A DNA stretch of 64,000 bases from Chitinophagaceae bacterium (GCA_024707305.1 JANPZZ010000010.1:109531-173530); one strand, 5' to 3'. Shown: positions 10,593 through 22,179, numbered from the stretch's first letter. Numbers and translations: made by a program. Notes: a model not told the origin generated them from the letters alone.

Positions 10593-13500
10593 TTAGAAAC
10601 GCGGGCCGGGACCTGAAGTGGGACCTCCGGGTCCACCAGGACCTCCAGGGCCTCCCCAGTTACCGCGGTCTCCACCAGAAGAACGGCTTGGGCTTGCTTT
10701 TCCAAAGTTTTTCAGGCTATAGGTGAATGTGAGCATAAAATACTGGCGTAGCACAGTATTGCGTTCGTCAATGATATCAAGTCCGCTAACGGTACGCGTT
10801 ACACTCTGGTTTTGTTTCAACAGATCAAATACAGACGCTTTCAACTCACCACGCTGGTTCTTCAAGATCTTTTTGCCCACTGCCACATTCCATAACCAGA
10901 AGCTGGGATTATATCCTGCTGTAAGACCGCTATAACTTTGGTTAGTAAGATCATTCTGCAGGAACCAACCTGATTTAGAAAGCAGGTTAAATTGCAGTCC
11001 GCCAGAAAGCGTAACATAGTTCTGGTTCAATTGCGGCTGCTGCGCATTTCGTGCCTGGTTGAAATTGGCGTTATACGACAACGTGAAATCAACATATTGG
11101 CTGATGTTGCTGGCAACAACAGCACCTGCGCTGTAGTTATAAACATCCGTTTTTGTTTGTCTTCCGTTAGTAAGTCCCGGCGTTGTTGTATAAGTGAAAC
11201 CAGCGTTCAAATTTATATTCGACTTAATCGCGTTTACCGGTTGACCAAATGTAAAGAATGAGCGAAGACTCCAGTAACCATCCAGGTTTATAGGTTTGGT
11301 AAGCTGCGATCCACGATAAAGAATTACACCTGGCGCAAGTACTGAATCGCTGTAAGCTGTATAAATAGCGTTGGTAACAAAGTCATCTGTTTTTTGCACA
11401 AAGAAGTTGGCAAAAAAGCTTTGTCCCAAACGTGTATTTGTAAATGTATAACGACCTCCGAATGTGTGTTGGAATTGCTGATCCAGTTGCGCGTTACCCG
11501 TCGTCAACAACAACGGATTCGATACATCAATTACATTCTGTAACTGGTTCACCGACGGAGCGTTTACAGATGTGCGATAGAACAAACGGATATTGCTCTT
11601 TGCCGACATTTTCATTCGGAAGAACATATTCGGTAAAAGATTGCTGAAGCTCCTGTTTATTTGCGCTACAGTCGGGAAAACCTGCTCGCTTTCCAGTTTT
11701 GAATTTTGATAATTCAAACCAACTGAAAAGTTCATATCACGATCACCTATTCGATAGGTAATTCCACCGTTTTGTGTATTATATGTGTTGTCAAAAACGT
11801 TCGAAAGCGTTGAATCAAAAATGCTGTATTTGTTAGCAACGCCATCGAATCTGTAGGCTTCACGATCCGCATTGTTGGTAGTAAATGATGGATTGTAGTT
11901 GAACTGCAACGATCCTTTTTTACCCACCTGTTCTGTATAGATAATGTTTGTTGAAATCGTTCTTCCCTTTGTTACGTTGTCGGTGTATTGCTGCAGTGTA
12001 TCATTCTTGCCACCGCTTCCATAATAGGTGGTAAATGATTCCTGGTATGTATCCCCATCACGGTTATTGAATGAAGTATTGAGGTTTACCGAAAGCGTTC
12101 TTCCGGGCTTAGCAAATTTGTGACGGTACAACAGGTTGTTGCTAAAGTTTACTCCGTTGTTAATGCTATTACGTGTGTTAAACAACTCACTCATCATACC
12201 AGTAGTCAGGTCATAATAGTTTGTCTGGCTGGTAATGGTACTTGCTTTATTTTTCTGCCAGCTAATATTGGGTGTTACGATGATCGAGTTGTTGGAGTCG
12301 ATCTCGTATTCCAGTCGCATGTTCACGCGGTGGTTATAGTTGTTGGTACGGCTGATGCTGTTCTCATCTGAATACAGAATCGAATCTGGTTTCGCAAGGC
12401 TCTGACGATTTGTAAATCGATCGTTGTTGAGGTTGCTGTTATTGAAAAAATAGCTTCCGCTTACGCGCAGTTTTTTACCCCATCGATCTGAATAGTTTAA
12501 ACCAATGGCATTGGTACGGCTGATACCATTTTGCTGGCCGATGGTGAAATTATTTCCCCCGCCAAATCCGCCGCCGCCCATGCCACCGCCGCGGCCGCCC
12601 ATACCACCACCGCCACGGCCACCGCCGCTGCTGGTGAGACCTAACAGATCCTGGCTGCCAAAATTCTGCTGGTTAATATTATTGGAAAGACCTACAACTG
12701 AAATCCTGCGGTCCTTTTTAAAGAAACTCATATTTCCGCCCACCTGGTAGCGATCGTCTGTACCATACCCTGCGTACAATCGTCCAAATTGTCCGTTTTG
12801 CATACCGGCTTTGGTAATAATGTTGATGGCTTTTTGCGAGTTGCCATCATCCACACCGGTAAACTGGGCCTGGTCGCTCAGTCGGTCAAAAACCTGGATT
12901 TTGTCCACAATGTCGGCAGGCAGGTTACGCAGTGCCGCTGATGCGTCATCGCCAAAGAAATCGCGGCCGTCAATGGTCACTTTTCGTACCTGTTCGCCCT
13001 GTGCCGTCACGGTTCCATCGCGGTCCACGGTAATTCCGGGAGCTTTTTTCACCAGGTCTTCCACGGTCGCATCCGGATTCACTTTCAACTGACTCGCATT
13101 ATATTGAATGGTATCACCCTTTTGCTGGGTAGGAGGGGTACGTGAAATCACACGCACATCGGCCATTGTGGTCGTTGTTTTGGGAATAAAAAAGCGTTCC
13201 GAGGTCCAGGTTGGGAATGCTGTCGTTAATGTCAGCCACCTGGCGGTAGTTTTCATATCCTGAATAAGAAACCATCAGGTAGTAAGTACTCAGGGGCAGG
13301 CCACCAAACTGAAAACGCCCAATGCTATCCGAAACCGCAAAGCGAGAGTCGGTTGAATCTTTTGTAGAAACGAGGGTTACGGTAGCGCCTGCCAGTGGTT
13401 TACTATCCACCAGATCGACAACTTTACCCTTAACTGTTTGAGAATGAGAGATTAGCACAAATCCAATCCCAATCACTGTCAATAATAACTTATACTTCAT
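10593..13500 (-). CDS. Outer-membrane beta-barrel protein with N-terminal carboxypeptidase-regulatory-like and plug domains; frameshift at A6 (13188-13193)
   Basis: ORFs 13114..13500 and 10593..13256 join as NLDLGTLFIPKTTTTMADVRVISRTPPTQQKGDTIQYNAS; plug motif VEDLVKKAPGITVDRDGTVTAQGEQVRKVTIDGRDFFGDD. Confidence 0.9.
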
Positions 13501-13555
13501 ATTTTTCTATTGCTGGCTATAAGACGAGGAAAGAGGCAAAAACCTTTGGTGAATA

Positions 13556-13850
13556 TGTAAATGTGGCAATATGAAAATGTGAAAATGTGGTTAATGTGAA
13601 GTAAGGCGTGAGCCGGCAAACGGCAAACGTGAATTTTCCAGTTATCAAATCCCGCGTACATTACCGCATATTTACATCCCCGCCCTCATTTCTATGCTTT
13701 CATATCGTTACATCGCCATATTGCCGCATTTTTTCCCCTTTTTAATGACTTTTTAACATGGGGCAAAAAGCATGCAACGGCTGCCTGTTTTCACATTTCC
13801 TCAGTTCCACATTTTCACATTTGCCGCTATTGTCACATTCTCTCAGTATC
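13556..13850. repeat. Octanucleotide repeat arms (inverted) around ~190 bp
   Basis: aatatgaaaatgtgaaaatgtgg... and ...cacatttcctcagttccacattttcacatttg; includes GGCAAACGGCAAACG. Confidence 0.7.
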
Positions 13851-13879
13851 TTGCATGTCTTAAAATTCTATAAGATTAT

Positions 13880-14519
13880 ATGGAGTACAGTAAGTTGGTA
13901 GCAGTAACCGGATTGCCCGGTTTGTTTGAACTGATCAACAGCAAGAATGACGGCGCAATCATACGTTCGCTTGAAGATGGAAGCACACGTTTTGCTTCTT
14001 CGCGTATTCACCAGTTTTCGCATCTGGAAAGCATTGAAGTTTATACAATTCGTGAAAACGTAAACCTGGTAGAGATTTTCAAGGCTATGGATGCCGCCGG
14101 CGGTTCACTTCCTGATACAAAGGACAACGCAAAGTTGAAAGCTTATTTTGATTCGGCATATCCCGATCTCGATTTCGATCGCGTTTACGCCAGCGATCTT
14201 AAAAAAGATGGTGAAATGGTTTGAAGTATTGAAGAAGAAAAATATAGAACTGAAACTTTCAGAGCTTCCAGAAGAAGAGGAAGTAGCGGAAGAAGAAGCT
14301 CCCGTTGAGGAAAAACCAGCAAAAAAAGCTGCAGCAAAAAAAGAGAAAGCTCCTAAAGAAGAAGCGGAAGAGAAACCTGCGAAGAAAACTGCAACTAAAA
14401 AAGCAGAAAAAGAACCCAAAGCAGAAAAAGAAGCAAAGCCCGCTAAAAAAGCTGCAACAAAAAAAGCAGATGATAGCGAGGAAAAGCCTGCTAAAAAATC
14501 AGCAGCAAAGAAAAAATAA
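13880..14519 (+). CDS. DUF5606-like protein with Lys/Ala-rich (KPAKKA) C-terminal tail; frameshift at A6 (14201-14206)
   Basis: ORFs 13880..14224 and 14148..14519 join as YASDLKKMVKWFEVLKKKNIELKLSE when one A is removed; tail KPAKKAAAKKEKAPKEE...KPAKKSAAKKK. Confidence 0.8.
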
Positions 14520-14573
14520 ATGTGAAGCATTTGCCGGAGTATTGCTGCCGGAATATATTATTGTATTAACCAG

Positions 14574-14590
14574 GTGCCGCTATGCGGCAC
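14574..14590. repeat. GTGCCGC-TAT-GCGGCAC intergenic palindrome
   Basis: Perfect 7-bp stem with 3-nt loop between two + strand genes. Confidence 0.5.
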
Positions 14591-14667
14591 TTATGGTTTA
14601 TAGCAGGAAACCATATGAATGGAGGGCTGTTATTTAATCGACATCAACGTATTCAAACAATAACGAT

Positions 14668-16425
14668 ATGGAACTGACCGCCGATATAAAAAAACTTCCG
14701 CGGCACTATTTGCCCGCTGATTTTGTGGTTAAAGAATGGCAATCGCTGCAACCACATTTCGCAGAATTACTGGAGCGACCAATAGAAAATAGGCAGCAAC
14801 TGGAAGCATGGTTGAAAGACCTCAGTGAACTGGAAGCCGTGGTAAATGAAGACGCCTGCTGGAGACAAATCCGCATGACATGCGATACAGAAGACAAATC
14901 GCTGGAAGAAGCTTTCAACTATTTTATGTTGGAAATTCAACCGCAGTTACAACCGTATGCAGATAAGTTGAACCGCAAACTGGTGGAATCGCCTTTTGCT
15001 ACTGAACTGGACCAGGCAAAGTATTTTACCTTCTTACGTAATGTCAGGAAGAACATCGATCTGTTTCGCGAAGCGAATATTCCATTGCAGGCTGCATTAA
15101 ATGTGGACGCACAAAAATTTGGATCCATTGCAGGAAAGATGACCGTTGAAGTAAATGGGAAAGAGTTTACATTGCAACAAGCCGCGCGTTTCCTCGAAGA
15201 CCCTGATCGTTCGCTGCGCGAATCTGTTTATCGCAAAATCGCCAACCGTCGTTTGCAGGATAAAGAAGAACTCAATCAACTGTATTCAGACCTGCTGCAG
15301 AAAAGACACCAGGTGGCTGTAAATGCCGGCTTTGCAAACTATCGCGATTATCGCTTTTTGGAGTTGGGTCGCTTTGATTATACAAAAGAAGATTGTTTCC
15401 AGTTTCATGATGCGGTTAAGCTGCACGTGATGCCGCTGGTGGATCAGCTTTATGCTGCGAAAAGAAAAAAATTGGGTGTAGATAAACTCCGTCCATGGGA
15501 TGTGGAAGCCGAACCGGAAGGAATTCAACCGCTTCGCCCTTTTAAAGATGGCGAAGAACTTTTGCAAAAAACAATTGCATGCTTTAACCGCCTGAAACCA
15601 TTTTTCGCAGACTGCCTGCGCAAAATGAAAGAAATGGGACATCTCGACCTGGAAAGCCGCAAAGGCAAAGCTCCGGGTGGATATAATTGCCCACTGGCTG
15701 AATCCGGTGCACCCTTCATTTTTATGAACGCCGCCGGACAACTCGACGACGTTACAACCATGGTGCACGAAGGTGGTCACGCCATTCACAGTTTTCTTAC
15801 GCACAGTCTCGAACTACATGGATTTAAAGAATATCCAACAGAGATCGCAGAAGTGGCGAGCATGAGCATGGAACTCTTCAGCATGCACTACTGGGACGAA
15901 TTTTTTAATTCACCCGAAGAACTTACACGTGCGAAGGAACAGCAGCTGGAACGCGTCATTACCATCTTCCCCTGGATTGCAACCATTGATAAATTCCAGC
16001 ATTGGGTGTACGAAAATCCCACACATACCCTCGAGGAGCGCGCGGAAAGCTGGGTACGCATACAGGATGAGTTTACTTCAAAAGAAATAGATATTACAGG
16101 TTTAGAAGATATTAGACGCTACACCTGGCAACGCCAATTGCACTTATTTGAAGTGCCATTTTACTATATCGAATACGGAATTGCGCAGTTAGGGGCTATC
16201 GGATTGTGGCAGCAATATAAAAATGATAAGGTTCAGGCAATTACTAATTATATTTCTGCGTTAAGTATGGGAGGAATGCAAAAATTGCCGGAATTATTCG
16301 AAAGAGCGGGCCTGAAATTCGATTTTTCACCCGCCTATATAAGTGGACTAATGAAATTTGTTAAAGAAGAAATGGAAAAAAATTTAAAAGTGTCCAAAAA
16401 ATACCCCGAAAGTGGTATGATATAA
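14668..16425 (+). CDS. M3 family oligoendopeptidase
   Basis: HEGGHAIHSF zinc-binding motif (HExxH); length and fold typical of PepF-like M3. Confidence 0.9.
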   Translation: MELTADIKKLPRHYLPADFVVKEWQSLQPHFAELLERPIENRQQLEAWLKDLSELEAVVNEDACWRQIRMTCDTEDKSLEEAFNYFMLEIQPQLQPYADKLNRKLVESPFATELDQAKYFTFLRNVRKNIDLFREANIPLQAALNVDAQKFGSIAGKMTVEVNGKEFTLQQAARFLEDPDRSLRESVYRKIANRRLQDKEELNQLYSDLLQKRHQVAVNAGFANYRDYRFLELGRFDYTKEDCFQFHDAVKLHVMPLVDQLYAAKRKKLGVDKLRPWDVEAEPEGIQPLRPFKDGEELLQKTIACFNRLKPFFADCLRKMKEMGHLDLESRKGKAPGGYNCPLAESGAPFIFMNAAGQLDDVTTMVHEGGHAIHSFLTHSLELHGFKEYPTEIAEVASMSMELFSMHYWDEFFNSPEELTRAKEQQLERVITIFPWIATIDKFQHWVYENPTHTLEERAESWVRIQDEFTSKEIDITGLEDIRRYTWQRQLHLFEVPFYYIEYGIAQLGAIGLWQQYKNDKVQAITNYISALSMGGMQKLPELFERAGLKFDFSPAYISGLMKFVKEEMEKNLKVSKKYPESGMI

Positions 16426-16516
16426 ATTCGGAAAATTCAAATATGCATATTATTTTTGGCTTCCATTTTAAGAAACAACTTATTTTAAAATAGCTACTAA
16501 TCAGAGCCTTAACCTA

Positions 16517-16550
16517 AGTCCCCGTATTTCTATACGGGGGCTTTTTATTT
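16517..16550 (+). terminator. Intrinsic terminator
   Basis: agtccccgtatttctatacgggggctttttattttt. Confidence 0.8.
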
Positions 16551-16606
16551 TTAGTGAGAACAGATGAGTTTCTATCAACAGCTGTTCGTATAAATTATGT
16601 TAAAAA

Positions 16607-17033
16607 TTATTTCTCGCAGGCTTTACATCTGCCTTTAACCACCACATCTATCTGTTCAGAAGAATAACCTGCGGGAAGTTTGATGTCGGGCGTAACAACA
16701 TCATCCAGGCAGTAGGTAGTGCCACAATGGTCACATTCAAAATGTACGTGGTGGTCGTGATGATGACCGGCTTCGCAATTGTCTTTGCAAAGCGCATAGA
16801 GAATTGAATTATCAGCGGTAGGTATTGTATGAACGATTCCTTTTTCCACAAATACCTGTAGCGTACGATACACCGTTACTCGATCGAATTTTTTCACCCG
16901 CGCGTTTTTCTATATCGCCATGCGCCAGCGCCCCCTGTTGCTCCAGAAAGAGTTGCAGAATGCGCTCGCGGCTACTCGTTACGCTAAGCTGATTTTTCTT
17001 CAGTATTTCTTTGATATCGCTGTTCAAAACCAT
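16607..17033 (-). CDS. Fur/Zur family metalloregulator; frameshift at T6 (16889-16894)
   Basis: ORFs 16812..17033 and 16607..16897 join as GDIEKRAGEKFDRVTVYRTLQVFVEKGIVH; HHHDHHVHFECDHCGTTYC and CKACEK zinc motifs. Confidence 0.9.
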
Positions 17034-17038
17034 CCTCC

Positions 17039-17641
17039 TTATTCTTTTAAGGCTTTTAACATTCCTTCTATCTCACGCATCATATTACTAATCTCACTGG
17101 GCTTTAATCCATCATAAATTCTCTTTACTTCACCTTTTGCATTCACCAACGCCCAAAACTGGGTGTGAAGAAAATCATCTTCTATATTTCGAATATTATT
17201 GGCAGGATCATCAATGGTGTAACTCACACGGGCGGCTGTATAGAGACTGTCTTTTCGTCCCGTCAGGAAAACCCATTTATCTGTATCCACTCCTAAGCTA
17301 TCGGCATAGTATTTAAGTTGCTGAACCGAATCACGCTCCGGATCGCAAGTATGTGACAAAATCAAAAAGTCTTTATCATCTTTAAACCGGTCGTACACCT
17401 TTCTCATGTTTGTGTTCATGGTAGGGCAAATACCGGGGCAGGTGGTAAAGAAGTATTCCGCTACATACACTTTGCCCTCCACATCCTTATTGGTAAAAAC
17501 TTCACCGTCCTGGTTTACAAATGAAAATGACTGAACCACTGAAATGGTATCCTTCATTACAATGTATTTACGGATCGCCAGGAAAAAACCAATCGCAAGT
17601 GCTACAAAAAATCCGGTGTAAAGCAGGGCCTTCTTCGACAT
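17039..17641 (-). CDS. SCO1/SenC family protein
   Basis: AEYFFTTCPGICPTMNTNM (CxxxC), ILSHTCDPERDS. Confidence 0.9.
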   Translation of the reverse strand: MSKKALLYTGFFVALAIGFFLAIRKYIVMKDTISVVQSFSFVNQDGEVFTNKDVEGKVYVAEYFFTTCPGICPTMNTNMRKVYDRFKDDKDFLILSHTCDPERDSVQQLKYYADSLGVDTDKWVFLTGRKDSLYTAARVSYTIDDPANNIRNIEDDFLHTQFWALVNAKGEVKRIYDGLKPSEISNMMREIEGMLKALKE

Positions 17642-17715
17642 AATTGCTCATTTAAAGTGCAAATTTACCACTGCCAGCCCGAATAAACCCGTTATGTGAC
17701 GGGAGTTTATAAATT

Positions 17716-17745
17716 TTGCAACATAGTTGCCTTTTCCTAACTTTG
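17716..17745 (+). promoter_or_regulatory. Bacteroidota-type promoter with embedded Fur/Zur-like palindrome GCAACATAGTTGC
   Basis: TTG (17716-17718)-N19-TAACTTTG (17738-17745); palindrome 17718-17730 lies in the spacer. Confidence 0.65.
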
Positions 17746-17753
17746 CCAGTTCT

Positions 17754-18146
17754 ATGTCAGTTAGAATTAATTGGGATGCACTTGGAATTACAGCTTCGGT
17801 TGCCTGCGCTATACATTGTGCGGTTTTGCCGTTGTTTGCATCCGTGGTACCACTTTTCGGCGTCAATATCGTTCATAATGTGGCTTTTGAAGCCATCATG
17901 GTGGGTATTGCCGTGATGATTGGTGGCTATTCGTTTTATCATGGCTATCACCGGCACCACCATAGTCTGTGGCCCTTTGCCCTCTTTTTGTTGGGAATCT
18001 CACTTTTAGTTGTCAAACTGTTTGTAGCACATTACGAAACCTGGTTATTAATTCCCGCGGTATTGCTCATTGTTATCTCGCATTATCTCAACTATCGCAT
18101 GTGTCGTATTCATGATCATGCGCATGCAGACGATTGTAATCACTAG
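17754..18146 (+). CDS. MerC domain-containing membrane protein with His-rich C-terminus
   Basis: WDALGITASVACAIHCAVLPLF motif, 4 TM-like segments, CRIHDHAHADDCNH tail. Confidence 0.8.
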   Translation: MSVRINWDALGITASVACAIHCAVLPLFASVVPLFGVNIVHNVAFEAIMVGIAVMIGGYSFYHGYHRHHHSLWPFALFLLGISLLVVKLFVAHYETWLLIPAVLLIVISHYLNYRMCRIHDHAHADDCNH

Positions 18147-18181
18147 CATTTTCCAAATCGCTTTCTCAGTAACTTTAATAA

Positions 18182-18607
18182 ATGAGAAAGTCAATTTTAT
18201 CCGCTGCATTTTGCCTGTTGGCAATTGTTTCATTTGCCCAGCTAAATGATGAAACCGCTATTCGCACTATTCTCGACAACCAAACAAAAGCCTGGAATGA
18301 AGGCAACCTCGAAAAGCTTATGGAGGGTTATTGGGAAAGCGATTCGTTAATGTTTATCGGCTCTTCAGGCGTTACTTATGGCTGGCAAAAAACACTCGAC
18401 AATTATAAACGCGGATATCCTAACCGCGATGCGATGGGTACATTAACCTTCAATATTCTGCAAGTGCAACGAATTGCAGACGATCATTTTTTTGTGGTGG
18501 GAAAATGGCACCTTAAAAGAACCGTCGGTGATGTGAGCGGGCATTATACCCTTATTTGGAAAAAAATAAATGGGGAGTGGAAAATAATCAGTGATCATTC
18601 AAGCTAA
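18182..18607 (+). CDS. DUF4440/SnoaL-like (NTF2 fold) protein
   Basis: TIRTILDNQTKAWNEGNLEKLMEGYWESDSLMFIGS...GHYTLIWKKINGEWKIISDHSS. Confidence 0.8.
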   Translation: MRKSILSAAFCLLAIVSFAQLNDETAIRTILDNQTKAWNEGNLEKLMEGYWESDSLMFIGSSGVTYGWQKTLDNYKRGYPNRDAMGTLTFNILQVQRIADDHFFVVGKWHLKRTVGDVSGHYTLIWKKINGEWKIISDHSS

Positions 18608-18612
18608 GGATA

Positions 18613-18843
18613 TCATTTGGCCTTATCTCTTTTCCAGGTTTTATAAAAATAGCGGAGCAGTAAAAAAAGCGTAACAACTACGATCACCCAATAAATAACT
18701 ACATAAACAAGAGGCTGTCCGTATGCAAGTTTGAAATAAATACCGGCAGTCATTGCCGAGAGCAGCCAGAACAATCCGATAGAAACGGTATTAATTATTT
18801 TACGGAAGAATTTTGTCACTTGCGGGTCCCAGGCGCGTTCCAT
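18613..18843 (-). CDS. Small two-TM membrane protein
   Basis: ORF with two hydrophobic segments, compact gene spacing. Confidence 0.55.
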   Translation of the reverse strand: MERAWDPQVTKFFRKIINTVSIGLFWLLSAMTAGIYFKLAYGQPLVYVVIYWVIVVVTLFLLLRYFYKTWKRDKAK

Positions 18844-18883
18844 GTTTTAGGTTTTAATTTTTTCGAAGTTGTATTCACTGCTA

Positions 18884-19653
18884 TTAATCTGGAAGCAATA
18901 ATGCTCTGAAGTCGAGTGAATCTCCATAAAAAACGTTGAAGTCAACGGGTTGTGTTATCCCGTTTACGCGTCCCCTGTCGCTATGTTGCCAGAAAACCCA
19001 ATCCCGTTTAATACGTGGTTGCCGCCGTTCGTAATAGTGCGCCACCCATAATGGATACGCATCAAATTCATCACCCAGATTTTGTTTATAAAAATCCACG
19101 TTGGTATAAATGATGGGTTTCACTTTATAATGTTGCTCCACCACATCGAGCCATTTTTTCACTTCTTTCTTCAACTGCGCTTTGGATACACCGTTTCTTT
19201 GTTCTACATCCAACACAGGCGGTAAATCACCTGCATCCAGGTTTACACGTTTGATAAAGTTTTCAGCCTGTAGTTTTCCATCTTTCGAAGCAATAAAAAA
19301 TGATAGGCGCCGCGCACAACATTAGTTGACTTCGCTCTTCGCCAGTTGCGTGGAAACTGCGGATCCATATTGCCAATACCTTCCGTTGCTTTTATGAATG
19401 CAAAGCCGATTTTTATATGACTCACCTGCATTTTCTGTACTTCTTCCCAGGCAATGATGTGTTGGTATCGCGACACATCTATTCCATGTATTTCATATTC
19501 ATTTGGCATCGGAATGCCAAACTCCGGATAAGTTGTAAACTTAGCTTTTCTTAATGCCAGCCAGCGATAGCCAAACCATCCCAATGCTGTTAAAAACAAC
19601 AAGAGGAGTAGGATGGGAATGAGCTTTTTTGTTTTTCTTTTACGGGCGGCCAT
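18884..19653 (-). CDS. Glycoside hydrolase family 25 (lysozyme-like); frameshift at A6 (19295-19300)
   Basis: HGIDVSRYQ, IKIGFAFIKATEG, GAYHFF; adding one T joins GAYHFFIASKDGKLQAENFIKRVNLDAGDLPPVLDVEQRNG. Confidence 0.85.
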
Positions 19654-19742
19654 GGTGGGTTGATCCGGTAATTTACAAATTCATCCTTGCTATCGGCTGA
19701 ATCTGCGAATTATCAAATTCATAAAATTTCTCGTGCGGATTA

Positions 19743-22083
19743 TTATTCAATGATCCGAAGTTTCGCATAATTGAGCATAATCTTCTTCTCGCCATTTTTT
19801 TCAAACTTAACCGTGGCAATGGGATTATGCGCAGCCCCTTCCATTTTCATTACTTCCCCAAACCCAAATTTCTGATGCTCTACTTTTTGTCCGGGTTGCA
19901 GATTGCTGGTGTCGCTTGGAACAAAGTCGGCTGATGGAACATGGGCAACGCTCTTTGTTTGTAACGCCGGAGGTTGCAAATAAGTAGGCGGTGCATCTTT
20001 TTTGCGGGCAGGCGCACTACCAAAGCGGCTCTCTGTGTTGCCAGCACCCCAACCACCTCCATTCATTCGATCGAAAGCAGATGATCCAAACCCAGACTGG
20101 TTGCGCATACCACCGCCGGCAAAACTCCTGTCCACATGCGACTCAGGAAGTTCTTCAATAAACCTGCTTGGTTCATTTTGCACGAGCGATCCAAACTTGT
20201 ATCGTGTATTTGCGTATGAAATCCATAAGCGCTCTTTGGCTCTTGTAATTACAACATAAAACAGTCGGCGTTCTTCTTCCAGCTCTTCCCGCGTATTAAT
20301 GGCCATTGCATTGGGGAAAAGCATTTCTTCCAAACCGGCAGCAAACACACAACAGAACTCAAGACCTTTCGCCGCGTGAATCGTCATCAGTTTAACCGTG
20401 TCTGCATTTTCATCTTTTTGGTCCGAATCAGTCAGCAATGTAATTTGTTGCAGGTAGGCGCCTAAACTTTTATCTGTTACCTCTCCTTCTTCTGTATCGG
20501 GGCTTTCGGTCCATTCTTTAATGGAGTTCAATAATTCCTGGATGTTCTCATAGCGTTGTACACCTTCCGTACTCTTATCGTTGAACAATTCTTTTACGAT
20601 GTTGGTATGCTTACCTACATGAAAAGCCACTTCATATGCATTTTGCTTTTCAAGCATGCTGGTGAAGCTTTTGACCATCGTCACGAATTCATCAATTGCT
20701 TCCAGCGTTGACGCCCTGAATCCATGTTGCGCTGCATTTTCCAACACATTCCACATGGGTACATCAAGTGTATTTGCAATCAGCAGTGCTTTGTCAACAG
20801 TAGTTTTTCCTAATCCGCGTGCGGGATAATTGATGATGCGCTTTAATGCTTCTTCGTCTTTATGGTTTACCAGCAATCGCAGATAAGCCACCATGTCTTT
20901 AATTTCTTTACGCTGGTAGAAGCTGATACCGCCATAGATGGTATAGGGAATACCCATTCGCCGCAGGCTTTCTTCAAAAGCGCGGCTCTGTGCATTTGTG
21001 CGGTAAAGAATGGCAAAATCTTTATTGCTGTAATGATTGCGTAAGCGCTGTTCCTGGATGGTATCCGCCACAAACTTTCCTTCGTCATTATCCGTCATGG
21101 TACGCACCAGGCGAATCTTTTTCACCTTCCTGGTTTTCGGTAAACAGCACTTTTTCGATCTGGCCTTTGTTGCGCGCAATAACTTCATTGGCTACATGAA
21201 TAATGTTCTGTGTACTGCGATAGTTTTGTTCCAGCTTCACTACTTTCACTTCGTCATAATCTTTCTGGAACTGCAGAATGTTTTGAATGGTAGCGCCGCG
21301 GAATGAGTAAATACTCTGCGCGTCATCGCCTACCACGCACACATTCTCGTGCATCGCTCCCAGTAGTTTGATAATCTCATACTGGGCAGGGTTTGTATCC
21401 TGATACTCATCGATGAGTATGTATTTAAATTTATGCTGGTACTTACTCAGGCTTTCGGGTACATTTTTCAACAACTCATAAAATTTCAACAGCAGATCAT
21501 CAAAATCCATGGCGCCATTTTTAAAACAACGTTTTGTATAGGCATCATAAATTTTTGCAATAGCGGGTTTATTGGCGCGCGTATCTTCCTGTTGCAAATG
21601 GTAATCGTTGGCATATTCTGCTGGCCCTACCAATGCGTTTTTTGCAGCTGATATACGATTGTAAACAGTGTTTGGTTTGTAGTGTTTATCGTCGAGTTGC
21701 AATTCATTTACCACTGCTTTTACCACGCTCTTTGCATCGTCGGTATCGTAAATGGTAAAATTGTTGGGATAACCAATACGGTGTGCTTCTGAACGAAGTA
21801 TGCGTGCAAACACACTGTGAAATGTGCCGATGTATAAATTGCGCGCTTCACTGTTGCCCAGTACGCGTTCAATACGTTCCTTCATTTCACGCGCTGCCTT
21901 GTTGGTAAAAGTCAGTGCAAGTATGTTGAATGCATCCACACCAGTTGCCATCAGGTGTGCGATGCGTGTAGTAAGCACTTTGGTTTTTCCACTCCCCGCA
22001 CCAGCTATAATCATCAATGGACCATCACGGTGCAACACGGCCTCACGCTGCCGATCATTCAATCCCGATAAATAATTTGCCAT
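19743..22083 (-). CDS. UvrD/PcrA-type superfamily 1 DNA helicase; frameshift at T5 (21118-21122)
   Basis: GLNDRQREAVLHRDGPLMIIAGAGSGKTKVLTTRIAHL, DEYQDTNPAQYEI, LMTIHAAKGLEF; joins ENQEGEKIRLVRTMTDNDEG. Confidence 0.95.
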
Positions 22084-22179
22084 AAAGCGCAAGGTACGAA
22101 AAAGCAGGCCCGCTGCCCAGATCATACAAGCGCAGAATGAGTGAAATTTTTTATTTCTTGTTGAAAAAAATGGCGGGGG

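Noticed and set aside
15286-15804. 172-aa ORF on - strand opposite the M3 peptidase
   Set aside because: Antisense to the HExxH-containing peptidase; no family resemblance.
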